From positions 62,001 through 126,000 of the forward strand of contig JAETXT010000008.1 of the NCBI GenBank assembly GCA_019188255.1: a DNA stretch of 64,000 bases, written 5' to 3'. Within the stretch, counting starts at the first letter, position 1, and every line of letters starts with the position of its first letter. The translations under genes were made by a program, and so were the position numbers. A model generated the notes under the pieces. That model saw only the letters and a program-made list of their open reading frames with translations. It was not told the DNA's origin and did no database searches. The stretch is from Verticillium longisporum. Its lineage: Eukaryota > Ascomycota > Sordariomycetes > Glomerellales > Plectosphaerellaceae. Positions 10,414 to 21,773 of the stretch are shown one piece after another.

Positions 10414-11901
10414 GATGATGATGATGATGCTGATATTTCTAAGAGCCAAAAATAAGTGTTGATGAGTGTAAAGACTGTAGATTTGAAAAGAATGAAGTAT
10501 GGAGAACACGAAATGAAGACGACTGCGAATGACTAGACTGACGATCCCTTCAAGGTATCCGAGACACAAGGACGGGCACCGGCCATCCTTTTGTACCCGA
10601 TAGTTGGCAACCCACGAGCCATGGTCCATGGGGCATGGGCGACACACCCGTGATGTTGCTGATCCAACGTCCAGGGATCACCGAAGGTTCCGGTTCAATG
10701 GTCCCCTAATTAAAGACGGCGACTCAGGCACCGAACTGGTTGATTGGCAAAGCTTGCGTTCGGTAGGCTGGGTGAATAGGCAGGCCCCACGGCATCCCCG
10801 GCCGAGGGGTAAACCTTATCGTGAAAAAGGGTTCTAGTGCACATCATCTGTAACGTCTTGATTGCATGATGGCAGTGGGCGCATGGTGGTTCGCGTCCGT
10901 CTCGTGTGGGCGGACGGCACGACGTTCGGGACATGTGCGAAGTCCAGATGGGGCGGGCGACTCAGTCGTCATCGCTGGAAGTGGTAGCGGTAGCGGCACT
11001 GCAAGATGGGAAACCGATCCTGAGTAAGATGAGACGAAGGGGCTGAGCTTATTCGGTACATTGCGGTTCGCACGATTTGGGGGCGGGCAGCGTTTGAGAT
11101 TGACGCGCTTCGGCGTGGGACGAGTCAGTACAGGGGGTTAGCTTGCTGGACCTGGGCGTTTGACGTTTGACAAGTGCCGATGGAGGTTGATGAGCACTCT
11201 GCCACTGGCGCCTTGGCACGCCGTGATAGCTTCGTCGGGTTGATTTGCACCAGCGACGTAAAGGGCAGGTCAGGTGTTTGTCATGATGTTGCCAAGAAGC
11301 ACAATCGCCTTTGACCGCTGAGGTAATTGGCACTCCCCATCTCGGTGTAGGCATTACACCTGACTGGCTTACCGGTGTAACTCGGTGAGTAGGCGAGTGA
11401 GTACGTTCTTCCTCACGCTTGGCCCAAAGAGGTAAACGAGACGTTGATGCGGCCCCGCCCGAACTTCCTACTGCCGCCGAATCAAGGGATGCATGTCCTG
11501 TTCGTGCCCGCCATCTTGACGATACGAAATACGACCACCATAGTCATATGCAGCCTTGCCGGTGAACAACGGGCCAATTGTACTGCATGTCTGACGCCGT
11601 AGTCTCGGCTGGCGCTCGCCAGCACCGACGATCTGACATTCAGAGGCAATCTGGCCTCGCAGCATGAGGGCCTCAGTCCGCAGGTGGGCATGAGAGAGAA
11701 GAATTCGGCCGAGACTGAGCAGTATAAAAAGGCAGTTGCTCTGTGTTGTTGTTGTCGAGTTGAAGCCGTTTCTCTGTCGATATCTTAATCTCGAGTTCTG
11801 AACCATCTCACCTCTTTGTTTTGGAGATTTACCTTGTACGTGATCACTACTCTGCATTCAGAAGAAACCGCCCGACTACACTCTACCCAAAGCGGCACAT
11901 C
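10414..11901. other. Divergent intergenic region, GH131 gene / YbjQ gene
   Basis: About 1.5 kb between two divergent starts. Several frames over 60 codons exist but none resembles a protein family. It contains the TATA element listed separately. Confidence 0.6.
11723..11729 (+). promoter_or_regulatory. Candidate TATA box upstream of the YbjQ-family gene
   Basis: TATAAAA lies 173 nt before the chosen ATG, in an otherwise GC-rich surrounding and followed by a pyrimidine-rich leader. This fits a fungal core promoter with a leader of roughly 140 nt. Confidence 0.45.
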
Positions 11902-12339
11902 ATGTCATCCTCTCGCAGGACCGAGGACGTTGCCCATGTGCCGCCCACCCTCTCGGACCTCCACTGCTTCACCGAGACGGAGGGTGTCATCACAACCACC
12001 ATGTTCGACATACCCGGGTACCGCGTGGTCCGCACCCTCGGCGCCGTCTACGGCCTCACCGTCCGCTCCCGCAACTGGGCCGCCGGCCTCGGCATGGTCC
12101 TCAAGTCCATCGCCGGCGGCGAGCTGCGCTGGTTCACCACGATGCTCTACAGCTGCCGCAACGACGCCATCTCGCGCGTCGTCACCGAGACCAAGTCGAG
12201 GGGCGGCAACGCCGTCATTGCGCTGAGGTTCGATGCTGGGGAGCTGGGCGGCTTCGCCCAGGTCTGCGCGTACGGGACGGCCTGTGTCGTGGAGAAGATT
12301 GAAGAGCACAAGGGGGTGGCGCCGCAGTTGGAGGCGTGA
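11902..12339 (+). CDS. YbjQ / UPF0145 family protein (145 aa)
   Basis: Small cytosolic protein of a family that is widespread in bacteria and scattered in fungi; the bacterial members form pentamers and are of unknown function. The conserved fold runs from GVITTTMFDIPGYRVVRTLG to the C-terminus, with GLTVRSRN, a variable stretch, then ETKSRGGNAVIALRFD and the hydrophobic ending VCAYGTACVVEKIE. The start at 11902 (context CATCATGTC) gives a short N-terminal extension; 27 extra in-frame codons upstream lack a good start. There is no intron. The patchy occurrence in fungi suggests ancient or horizontal acquisition, which is inference only. Confidence 0.8.
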   Translation: MSSSRRTEDVAHVPPTLSDLHCFTETEGVITTTMFDIPGYRVVRTLGAVYGLTVRSRNWAAGLGMVLKSIAGGELRWFTTMLYSCRNDAISRVVTETKSRGGNAVIALRFDAGELGGFAQVCAYGTACVVEKIEEHKGVAPQLEA

Positions 12340-12755
12340 AACTGATGGACGCTGGCCGAGGTCGGAACTTAAACAGGATAAGTAGCCCGAGATTAAGCCT
12401 GTGAAAGGGGGCAGGGGAGGATGCCGGCAAAGAGGGAACGAAGAGCTGCACAGCAACTCTCTACTTGAATGGTAATGTTTGCGATAGATACCAGTCTCTC
12501 ATTTTGCTCGCTCAGTCGATTCTGTTAGACTCGTCGTCAGCTTTGTCATAAAATCGTTATTGTGCTGCCCGGCCAGACAAGCCTCAACGGCCGCGGCCGG
12601 AGCATGCCCATATGAAAGGGTTGAAAATGCCCACCAACGCCAGCCCCGTGATAAAGACAGATGAAAGTTCTTGCCCCTTGCCCCTCGACCCTGCCAGCCA
12701 GATGTGCATGTCAAATGCACATCTAGCCGAGATGCACTCTAGCCGAGATGCCCAT
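12340..12755. other. Convergent intergenic region with a short duplicated motif
   Basis: Lies between the stops of the YbjQ gene and the one-TM gene. The 14-mer TCTAGCCGAGATGC occurs twice in tandem near 12722-12751. Nothing else is recognised. Confidence 0.55.
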
Positions 12756-13585
12756 CTAGATGAACATCTTTGCCATGCCCCCAATGGTATCCCCCCATCC
12801 AAAATCCTTCTCGACCGTCTTCTTCTCCCACGCCATGCCATTGCCCATGCCGCGCTGAATGTTGACCTTGGCGCCCTGGCCACCGCCGCCGGCGCCGCCA
12901 AACGACCCGCTCGCCATGCGCACTGCCTCGCCGACGGCGCCAAAGCTGTCGCCGCCCGCGGCCCGCGCGCCCATGCCAATCATGCGCTCGACGCTCGGCG
13001 GCAGCCGCAGGCCGAACTTGGCCAGCAGCGCCGTCAGGAAGCCGCCTGTGAGGAGCGGCATCAGCACCAGCATGACGACCTTGCCTGGATTCTCCTTGAG
13101 CAGGCGCATGAGGTCGCGCCAGAGCCGCTTGACCGTCTTCTTGGCCTTGTGGAGGAAGCCGCCGCGCGGCGATCGTTTGTAGTACGAGGGGCGGCCTGCG
13201 TTTCGTTAGCTTTTTTTTTTCTTTTTTCTCTCTCTTTTTTTTTCATTTTGATTATCCGAACAGCAGCAAATCGGGCGATAACTGCGACGGACGAGGAGCC
13301 AAAGGAGGGAAGAAGGGTTCTTCGAGAAGACGTACTGAATCCGAAAAAGGAGGAGCGGCTGGCGTTTGGCTGCCCGAAGAAGCTCGACCGCGAGCTGCTG
13401 TGCTTCTGGTAATTGTCGCCCCCGAACAGCGAGGCCGCGAAGCCCTTGTCCTGGTGCTTGCGCGAGCTGGAGCGGCTGCGCGCCCGGCCGCGACGCTTCG
13501 AGGACTTGGGGTGCGACGAGTGGCGGCGCGAGTGCGACGAGCGCCCGGAGATGACGCTGCCGCCGTCAAAGTCAAAGAAGCCCAT
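12756..13585 (-). CDS. Basic, Ser/Arg-rich protein with one membrane segment (229 aa), function unknown
   Basis: Two exons (minus): 13585-13336 and 13195-12756. The intron 13335-13196 (GTACGT...ACGCAG, branch GCTAACG) contains purine-rich runs. The start MGFFDFDGGSVISG is taken because it opens the Ser/Arg/His-rich N-terminal region (SRRHSSHPKSSKRRGRARS). The second exon begins SRPSYYKRSPRGGFLHKAKKTVKRLWRDL, then a single hydrophobic stretch of about 20 residues (VVMLVLMPLLTGGFLTALLA) and a Gly-rich tail. This could be a small organelle or ER membrane protein with a cytosolic basic domain; the family is not recognised. Identical phase and good splice sites support the model, and the codon choice matches neighbours. 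Confidence 0.68.
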
Positions 13586-14496
13586 GGCGGCGATCGACTT
13601 GTGTGTAGTTTCTCGTCCGTTTGTCCGTTGTCTGTATGTGCGTGTGCGTGTGTGTATGTTCGTTGCGTTGCGATTGCGAGGCGCGCGTTCGACAGAGTGG
13701 TGCTTTGTTCGGGACGAGCACACTTTGGCTTTTGGGGAGGTGGCTGGTCAGAGCTCTTGGGAGCTACCTTATCGAGGAAGGAAGCTCAGATTCCTTTTTT
13801 GAATTCCCACGTCTCGGCAGGTACGGATGGCGCGCAATCGACTCCTCTCTGATGAGGCTCTCCCAATGAACCTATCGCGGGGCCTTGTATTGTCAATGTG
13901 CGTAGGAAATGCAATGCAAGAAATGCTGCGTCTCGTCCTTGTCTTGCCCGTGGTGCAATGCGAACGGGGGGCGAGAAGAACACGAGGGGATTGGGTCGGG
14001 GCGTGTGGCAAGCTGCGTCCGGGTCTCACCGCTGGGGCGCTCCTTAGAGGGACCCCCAAGAACTGAACAAGTCGACTGCGAAATGCGTGAGGTTGGGCGT
14101 AGACCCAGCTTGCCAGGCCCCCCGCCTGGGCTCCCGAACGGGCCTGGCGTGAGGCGATCCTGGGCGGTGAACGTCAGGGGTCTTCTGGCGAGACGGCGAC
14201 GGACCGATCCACCAGATCAGACTACGGGAACTTGTAGATGGCTCGATTGCTGTAGTGCTGTAAATGGGCCACTTATCAACTGGATGTGCCTTAGTCGATG
14301 GGCACACATGCCGCTGGGGTCGCGGCCAGACCCAGGACCAAGACGTCTGGCCAGGTCGGAGAGTCGCATCAAGACGTTGGGTGCATGGCCACAGAACCAG
14401 AAACCAAGAAAAATATTAACTCTATATCGTATGACCGAAATGCAGCACCAAAAGCTAACACAATAATTCCGAAAACCCCAAAGACCATGACGAATA
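13586..14496. other. Intergenic region
   Basis: Promoter side of the one-TM gene and 3' side of the next minus-strand gene. A GT-rich run (GTGCGTGTGCGTGTGTGTATG, near 13637) lies in the probable leader. There is no supported gene. Confidence 0.55.
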
Positions 14497-15899
14497 CTAC
14501 TTCTTCTTCTTCCTTCCGCTGGCAACTGGCTTTCTCTTGACAGGAGACGAGTTGGACGACTTCTTACCCCTCGACACTTCACGGCGCGGATCCGCCGGTT
14601 CTTCCTCAACCACAATTTCACTTCGCCTGCCCCTTCGTAGCGGCGGATCTACAATCTGAACCCCGTTGCCGAGGTCGTCGCTCGTGTCTGGGTCGCTCGT
14701 CTCGCTCGCCGCCTCACTCGTCTCGTCTGGGCTCGGCCGCCGCGAGCTTCTGCCGCCCCTAGCTGCAGCAGGGGGGCCCGACGACCGCCGAGCTTCGGCC
14801 GGACCTGCGAGGTGCCTCCGGGAGGTAGCCCCAGCGCCAGTCAGGTACGGCGCGCGCGAGCTCTCCGATTGAAACATGTGCGGGTCCAGTGAGTGCCGGC
14901 TCCTCGAGATGGACGACGAGGACGATGCCGGCGAGAGCCCGGGCGTCCAGGCATCCTCCGAGGGCAGAGCACCTCTAGAGGAACGCGGCCTTGAGCTGAC
15001 CGTATCCGAGACGTGCCGGTGAGCCGATGGAGGTTGGCTGTAGGCCGCTGGGTTGAAAGGTGACGATCCGCGATGGTCTTCCATTGCCCGAAAGGACCGG
15101 TGGGACGACGTGGTCGAAGATCGGGGCCTGGTCCGAGATGATGTGGGTGGCGGAAAGAACCCCATGGGCGGCAGAACTTCTCGCCTTGTCGGTGCCTCCG
15201 CCGTATTGGCTGGAGAGGGGTGCCGTGGTAAGTTGTCGTCAGACACAGGGGGTGACTTTTTGCCCTTTTTGCGCGGCGTCGCCTCGAGCTGTGCGAGGGG
15301 AATTACATATCGCTTCTCCTTCTCCTTGCGACGTTTGCGTTCGCTGCCGCTTGCTGAAGCATTCGCTCGTCTCGCTGCTGCCGCTGCTGCTGCCGCGGCC
15401 GCCTCCTCCTCCTGAATGCGCTTCCGCCTTCGTTCGAGGGCGGCGAGCTCCTCCTTGTTGAGCTTGACCTCTTTCTTACCGCGGTCTTGGGCACGCTGAA
15501 TGCGCGCCAGCGCTGATTGCACCAATGCCTCCTCTTCCCTCTCTCGCAGGACCAGCTGTGCCCCCTCGTCGTAGTCGTCGTCGTCGCCGGAAGAAGTAAT
15601 GTCATCGTCCTCTTCATCTTCAGAGCCATGGTAAGGAAAGCTCCTCCGCGTTGCGCCGGTTCGGTCTCCAAGGTCTACCCCAGTAAAATGCAACGGATCG
15701 CTCACGAGCCGCCTGTCATTCGAAGTCAATCCAACGCCCTGTGTATCCGTATCATCGCCCGTGTCTACTTCTTCGACAATCCTTTCTCCGTTTTCCCAGT
15801 ACCCGCTGTGCGCATCCTCGTGTTCTCCCCTTGTCCTCCGCCTGCGCCGCGATGGTCTTCCCCATGGGGGCGCGAATTTGGGAGCTCGCGGCCGACCAT
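14497..15899 (-). CDS. Charged low-complexity protein, probably nuclear; 5' end unresolved
   Basis: At least 410 residues are certain (15729-14497), and the same open frame continues without stop to 15924, where it enters the end of the PRA1 gene. The reading upstream of 15729 looks coding (EHEDAHSGYWENGERIVEEVDTG) but holds no in-frame ATG, so the start is unknown. One option is the ATG at 15899-15897, one frame away and directly after the PRA1 stop, if one base is missing from the C5 run near 15864; another is an unrecognised short intron. Composition: acidic segment (EDEEDDD...DDDD), a Glu/Arg coiled-coil stretch (LNKEELAALERRRKRIQEEE), poly-alanine, long Ser/Arg/Pro-rich region, and a Lys-rich tail. 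No catalytic domain is seen. Confidence 0.6.
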
Positions 15900-16430
15900 T
15901 TAGACCGCCTCCCCGGAAAAAGCCTCATCAATGGGCTTGTCCATGAAAGAAGCGTGGCCGAGAATGACCACGCCAGATGCGCCAATGAGCCACAGGAGCG
16001 TCGCAAAGGGCGACGCGAGAAGACCCAGGGGAATGGCGATCACGAGGAGACCGGTGTACAGCTGCGACGTGGTGGCCTTGAAGGTACCGATCTCAAGGTC
16101 GCGGCCGTCGAGGCGGCCAATGATGAACATACCGGCGACGACAAAGATGATGTCGAACATGAGCAGCCAGTTGGTGAGCAGAGCGTACAAGCTCAGCATG
16201 GCAAAGACGACGGCATAGTTGCTCGAGTAGTGGCTCAGGTTGTAGTTGACACGCGACTGCGCCTCGCCAAAGTTGGCGGGCTTGCTGAGGCGCTTGAAGT
16301 CCAAGAAGTCGGAAATAGGACGCAGGTTCGAAAAGCGGCTGCCGACGGGGCCTGTCGACAGGCTGCCATAGCGTTCCTGGAAGGTGAGGCGCGACGTCAG
16401 GGCGTCAAGGGCAATCTGGATACTGGCCAT
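15900..16430 (-). CDS. PRA1/Yip3-family Rab acceptor (176 aa)
   Basis: Integral membrane protein of the ER-Golgi that interacts with prenylated Rab GTPases and helps deliver them to membranes. One exon; start MASIQIALDALTSRLTFQERYGS at 16430. The PRA1 core is complete: RPISDFLDFKRLSKP, the segment SRVNYNLSHYSSNYAVVFAMLSLYALLTN, a second hydrophobic pair (LLMFDIIFVVAGMFIIG; LLVIAIPLGLLASPFATLLWLIGASGVVILGHASF), and the expected tail MDKPIDEAFSGEAV. Two long hydrophobic hairpins separated by a hydrophilic loop are typical of the family. The next gene on the same strand begins at or just after this stop codon. Confidence 0.92.
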   Translation of the reverse strand: MASIQIALDALTSRLTFQERYGSLSTGPVGSRFSNLRPISDFLDFKRLSKPANFGEAQSRVNYNLSHYSSNYAVVFAMLSLYALLTNWLLMFDIIFVVAGMFIIGRLDGRDLEIGTFKATTSQLYTGLLVIAIPLGLLASPFATLLWLIGASGVVILGHASFMDKPIDEAFSGEAV

Positions 16431-19400
16431 GGTAGCAGTGGGGTGACGAGTCGTTGTTGGTGGTGACGGTGATGGAGTGTATTGTTGTCGGTGGCAGTGG
16501 TCCGGGCGGTGGGAAGTGGTTGCGGGTTTCACGTGTCCGAAGAATGCGATGACAAGGGACAATTCAGTCGCGTTTGGCTGCTTATAAGACCATGTCAGAT
16601 GTTGTTTTCGCTGATGCCTATATGCTGAGGTGACAAGGAGAGGGGCAATCTTGTTTGTCGATAGTAAAAACGGAGGCGTTTGAGCAAAGCTTTCTCTGCC
16701 GCTGACGCCTGGAAAGTAGTCGTGGGCTCGTCAAGAGCGAGGACACGTAACGTACGTACCTGTGGGAAACCCAAAGGATGGATGGATTGCGTAACGGCCT
16801 GGTAGGCAGAAGGATAGCGTGATGACTAGGTAGGTTGAGGAATGCTAGGTGCAAGAGCAACGCGTTGCCAGAGGATGAATTTCTTGTGCCGATGGTGACA
16901 ATGTCGGGAAACTTTTTTCTGACGCTGTATTCCGATTCGGATATGGTTTGTGTTCAGGGGTTGGAAAGGGAGATGGATGATTTGCGCCAAGACCCGGCAC
17001 AAAGTGGTAGGAGCACCCCTGGTCCGAGTGTGTCCGATTGCCCAACTCTGGGAGTCGCAGGTGCTGCGAGGTGTCGCCCCCAGAATCCCGTTCAGTGGGC
17101 AATGGCACCCAGGGTGGGGGAGCTGACTCCTTCCTTGGACGGCCGGAAGGTGCGATGCGATGAGGAAGCGATACGTCGCGAGGTACGTACCCTCAAGCTT
17201 CGTCACTTCTCCCTGTCCGTGGGAGCAAGTCCGAAGCGGTAGGGTGTGAATGTAATCCAACAAAGGTATGATGACACTGTCGTTTTCTCTGTCTCTCTCT
17301 CTCCTCGTCCCCAGGAATGGAGGACCGGCGAGGGTTGCAGAACTCAAACCCCCTCCGTCCGACGCAGGGTTGCAGAGATTTTTGTATGAAGGGGTCACCT
17401 CGATCGAGCTGGGCGGGCAGCTTTGCTGGCTGGTCTCTCTGCTGGTCACCGATGGATGGGCCCGACCAACCTGCGTGCTTGCTTTGTCCGCTTTGGCTGC
17501 TGATTCCTGGCAGGGCGGTCGTCTGGCAGAGACACTTATGCACGGCACTGGCATCCACAGATGACTAGACACTTGGATGGGCCAAATGGGAATTGGCCAA
17601 GTCAGAAATGGGGAGCCCTGGGAAGCATGGGGAGACATGGGGCAGGCCAGTAGATGAGCCTTGGTGACACGAGAAGAGGAGCTCTGTTAGCAACGAAGCT
17701 GCTTAACCTGCTCATGATGCCACGTAAATACTTGTTGCTGTCCAACTCCTGTGTGTCCATGATGACGATGCAGCCCGACCTGTTCTGTCCTGGATCTGAG
17801 GCATCCCAACCTCGATTTTGGGAAATGGGCCCGAGGCCCGCCCTACTCTGAGCTCAGGGCTGCTGGAGGCCATGGGAGGTGGCACGCAATCCTCCTTTGA
17901 CCACCTGTCCTTCCACCTGTCCACTCTTTCTGCTGCTGCCACCACTGGCGCCGCTGCTGCTGCTGCCACTACTACTGGGCCACACTTGTCTTGGGGGTGG
18001 CGTCGATGCCCAAAGCAACAAGGGGGCGAAAAAAGCTGTCGCAAACCATGGAAATTATGTCTTCCAGATGCTCATCGGTGCTGTCTGTAAGGTTGATCAA
18101 TACAGCACGAAAAAGCGCGAGCACAGGCTCCGAACGGTGCAACGGCTATCATTGCCCGATGCTACTCAACCTGCCTCCGCAAAAAGTAACAACGCGCGAA
18201 GCTGAGGTCTGAGGAGACGAGGAGGTGTGGAGGCACCAGTCCCACCTGCTCGTGCGTGCAAGGTGGGGTTGGACTTTTGTGCCCCGCAGGTTTCCTGGTC
18301 TGACTCTTACCGAGACTTACCGAACAACGAGCACATCAGTCACCTTGTCCACCGAGAGCTCAACCAAGCTCACCTCAGATGGTTCCCTAATAATAACCAC
18401 CTAATAAGGGACTTCATGGTACCTTAGTAGGTCTTAGGTACCTAGTAGATACCCTGCCTTCAGAGATGTCCATCCACCCACACCCAACCAGAACGAACAC
18501 CAACGCCAACACTTATCACACACTCGCCGCCTTGCCGCCCCCCTCCCCAAACTGCAGACCAGATGATACCCTCCTTGCGTTCTCGCGCAATGTTCCTAGC
18601 CCAAGGACCCCCGACAGCTGCCCACCCACATTATCATATTTCACGGAAGGGCAGGGAAAACGAAAACGAAAACCAAAAAGACCCATGGATTGTGACCAGC
18701 TCGACACCTCGCAAGCCGCATATCCTTACCCATCTGGACCATCTGGATCCAGGATCCCTGCCGCCTATTTGGGGCGCCGTGCCTGCCTACCTTACTCCAA
18801 CTGCCAAGTGGCTTCTTGAGTCTCCGAACCGCTAACGCGGCATCCTTCAGGACGCTCATCTCATCTCATCTGTCATCTGCGCCGCCGCCGCCGCCCCCGT
18901 GGTCCGTTCGTGTGTTCAGGTGCTCCCCTTGGCTTTCTGAAGCGGGTGCGTGGGTGCTGCTGGCTAGGCTGGCCAGGTACCAGGAGGCGAGAGGAGGAGG
19001 GGTGGTCCGCCAACCCGCTGCCAGCCAACCTGGCCGCCCGCCGAGCGCGAAGCAATGAGACCATCCATCAAACTGTCACGGTCTCCCCGGGATTGGATTG
19101 GATCGGATTGGACAAACATGCACCCCGCCTCGCATTGTGGCTGCTGCTGTCGTTGCTTCTATCGCTGGTGCTGCTCCTTCTGTTCAGTCGCCGCTCGAGC
19201 TTCTCGATCTGGATGCTCCTAGGTTCTTCTCTTCGCCGTGTCCACGGGAACGGAAAGGTCGTCCTTTTCCTCTTCGTCATTCTCTCCAGAGGGAAAAAGA
19301 CGCCAGAGCACCAACAGCTGGCGAACGGGGGAGCATCCTCTGTTGCGGCCCTCGACGAACCAGCTCAGCGCGAAGCAAGCGAACGCCCCCTTCGCCTCCC

Positions 19401-19983
19401 ATCTGCTCTTTGCCCATTACTCCTGCTCCTGCTCTCCTGCTCTCTTGCTCCTGCTACATGTCCTCACCTGTTTGTTCCTCCTCAACCGAAATCACCTTCC
19501 GTCTCTTTTTTTACACACTGTCCTCACTCCCGCCGAGCCATGGACCTTGACCTCATCCAGCTTTCCTCGACCCATCTGCTCCCCGCCCTCGTGACGATCA
19601 AGTGAGCCGAGCGCGTGCACCCGCCCGAATTGGATGAATTGATTAATTGATTGAGCCCGACGATTACCTCGCCCAAGTTTCGAATTCACAAGCTCGAACC
19701 CGATTTCTTGAGCTCCCAAGACCCTTAGCCTTTCCCTTCCAACTCCAACGAGCGATCTCCAGAATTGAAGCTTCAAGCCTCCATCAAGCAAGCGACTACA
19801 GCTCTACGCGACGCGGCGAGACTCTCTCTCTCTCTCTCCCAACCCGCATATGGCACCCGGCAGAACTGAGGGCGAAGGTTCGTTACCTGTCATCATCTCT
19901 AGACCTTTCACCTCTGCCTTGCATCCTCTTCCAACCCCAAATCCAATCCCCCGACGCCAACGATCCATCGAGGAGTAAGCCAA
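16431..19983. other. 3.5-kb gene desert before the C2H2 gene
   Basis: This divergent region between PRA1 and the C2H2 gene is too long for ordinary promoters. It has no frame with family resemblance on either strand. Features: a TAGGTA-type satellite patch near 18412-18455, long pyrimidine-rich runs near 19140-19200 and 19390-19520, and a CT dinucleotide run at about 19822-19838 just before the C2H2 start. It may contain the long leader of that gene or a non-coding RNA, but the sequence alone does not show either. Confidence 0.5.
19822..19838. repeat. (CT)n microsatellite in the leader of the C2H2 gene
   Basis: About eight CT units lie 145 nt before the ATG. Pyrimidine runs like this are common close to fungal transcription start sites. 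Confidence 0.6.
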
Positions 19984-21070
19984 ATGTCGCTGATCGATCC
20001 ATCCCCGCCTCAAGATCACGGCGCCCTCTTCGCCATGGCACCTCCTCCGATGCACCCCAATAGAGGACCTTCCCAGCTGCAGCAACTGCCTCCTCATCTT
20101 CAAGCCCAGGCACAGGCCCAGGCCCAGGCCCAGGCACAGGCCCAAGCTCAAGCACAGCTCCAGAGCCACGCATCCGCCCCAGGCACAGCGAATGCGCCGG
20201 GCGCAATGCCAGGCATGATGCCACAGGGCATGCTGCCAGCAACGGCGCAAGGCCTGAATCCGGCTCAACAATGGTTCGCAGAATTCCTCCCCCAACCACC
20301 ACATGACCATTTGCGAGCATGCAGACTGACCTGGGTGGCAAACTCGCAGGGACAAGGTCTCGTTTGCCAATTTTGACTGGTCTCTATACGACTACCATCC
20401 AGCCGACGATGGTGGTTTCTGGCAGCTACAGCCTGGGTACCCGCCCTCGGACACCCTTCCCAGCGTGATACCCCTCGCCGTCACCAACCGATCGCCCGTA
20501 CAGCAACCGAAAGATATTGAGTGGACATGTCTCAGCGCGGCATGCCCCTCCAAGCCGTACAAGCGCAAGACCGACCTCGACCGCCACTATAAGCAAGCCC
20601 ATGCAGGCGGCTTCTCCACACCCGTCTCTGCGCTCGCGCCTCCTCCCTCGGGCGTCGATGGGCCTATGCCCGGCACCCGCTCCGTGCCACCACAAGTGCT
20701 GGCCTCTAATCCAGCAGCAGCCGCCGGCGCTGTCGGCTCCCCTCCGCCGCAGGACGGCAGCACCAATGGAAAGGATGCGAAAGAAAAGGAGATGTTCCAC
20801 TGCGACTATGCCGCCTGCCCCCGGCGCACTGAAGGGTTCAGTCGCAAAGACCGTTTCCGGCTGCACCTGCAGGAAACGCACAAGGAAGACGTCAATAAAA
20901 AAGGAGGAAAGATTGAAGATTCATGGTTAGACAGTCGTAAGATGTCTGCCAAGTGGTGGCGCTGTACAAAATGTCTCGATCGCATCAAGATCGAAGAGCA
21001 CGGGTGGGAATGTCCCAAGGACAACCTCAAGTGTGAAACGAGGCGGCGCGAATATCGCGAGAAGATGTAG
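19984..21070 (+). CDS. C2H2 zinc-finger protein with Gln/Ala repeat (336 aa)
   Basis: Putative DNA-binding regulator. Two exons: 19984-20273 and 20350-21070. The intron 20274-20349 ends ACTGACC...TCGCAG; its donor GTTCGC is weak but it is the only GT that restores the frame, fusing QQW to DKVSFANFDWSLYDYHP. The N-terminal region is rich in Gln/Pro, with an uninterrupted run of Gln-Ala repeats encoded by an imperfect hexamer (20107-20160). Two C2H2-like fingers follow: CLSAACPSKPYKRKTDLDRH with a H-x4-H ending, and CDYAACPRRTEGFSRKDRFR ending LHLQETH; both have C-x4-C spacing. The C-terminus carries a further Cys pair set (WWRCTKCLDRI and WECPKDNLKCE). No nuclear localisation signal is certain. 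The upstream leader is very long and pyrimidine-rich. Confidence 0.78.
20107..20160 (+). repeat. Imperfect CAGGCM hexamer repeat encoding Gln-Ala
   Basis: About nine copies of a CAGGCA/CAGGCC-type hexamer inside the coding frame give alternating Gln and Ala. Length variation between strains would be expected. Confidence 0.75.
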
Positions 21071-21773
21071 AGTTATTGGTATCCTGTTCCCGAGGTGGAA
21101 ATGCAGACGTATAGGCATTGGTTGCCACCTGGGCTGGGTATTCTGAGTTCGTTTGCCCACGGGATTGCAGCGTTGATTCCCTGGAAAGTTGACACGATTG
21201 TGGAGGAAACCGGACCTCCGGGTTCTGCTTAGCATGCGTCACCGGTATCGAGACGGCGTGGTGTATATTTGGGAAAGTCGTGTGTCCTGCTTCAACCTCG
21301 CCTGTATCTTGTGCCACTCACGACCTTTGTCTCGTTTTCATTGGAAAGCAGATGCTCAAGCTCGGCACCGTCTCGCTTGTGATTTCCGAGTAGTCCAGTT
21401 GGTAGTAGGCTGGATCAGCACGAGAATCAGCGAGCGGGGACCCAATAACGAAGAAGATGCTATGCAGGCGGCCTCGTTGGAGGCCTGAATATGACCACCC
21501 TCCCATCAGGCTCCGAGCCTGATCCTCTTTCCTCGTCCTTCACACTCTGTTGCTTATCCAAGGCGGCCTGATTTCGTTGGTATCTGTGATCAAACCATCA
21601 ATAACAGGATCATGATCAGCGGCGGCATCATCTCTGTCATTGCTATTGCACCTGCATCGCTGTCGGAACGACTTTTGTTTCTCACCAAATCACTCCAGGA
21701 CTTCTCTGCTTCGTCAGCTGGATTACTTCGAGCCCTGGTTGACGCACTCGTCACGTCACTTCCCATTTCCACA
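21071..21773. other. Intergenic region
   Basis: The 3' flank of the C2H2 gene and upstream side of the decayed STAND-type gene. No gene or RNA is recognised. Confidence 0.5.
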
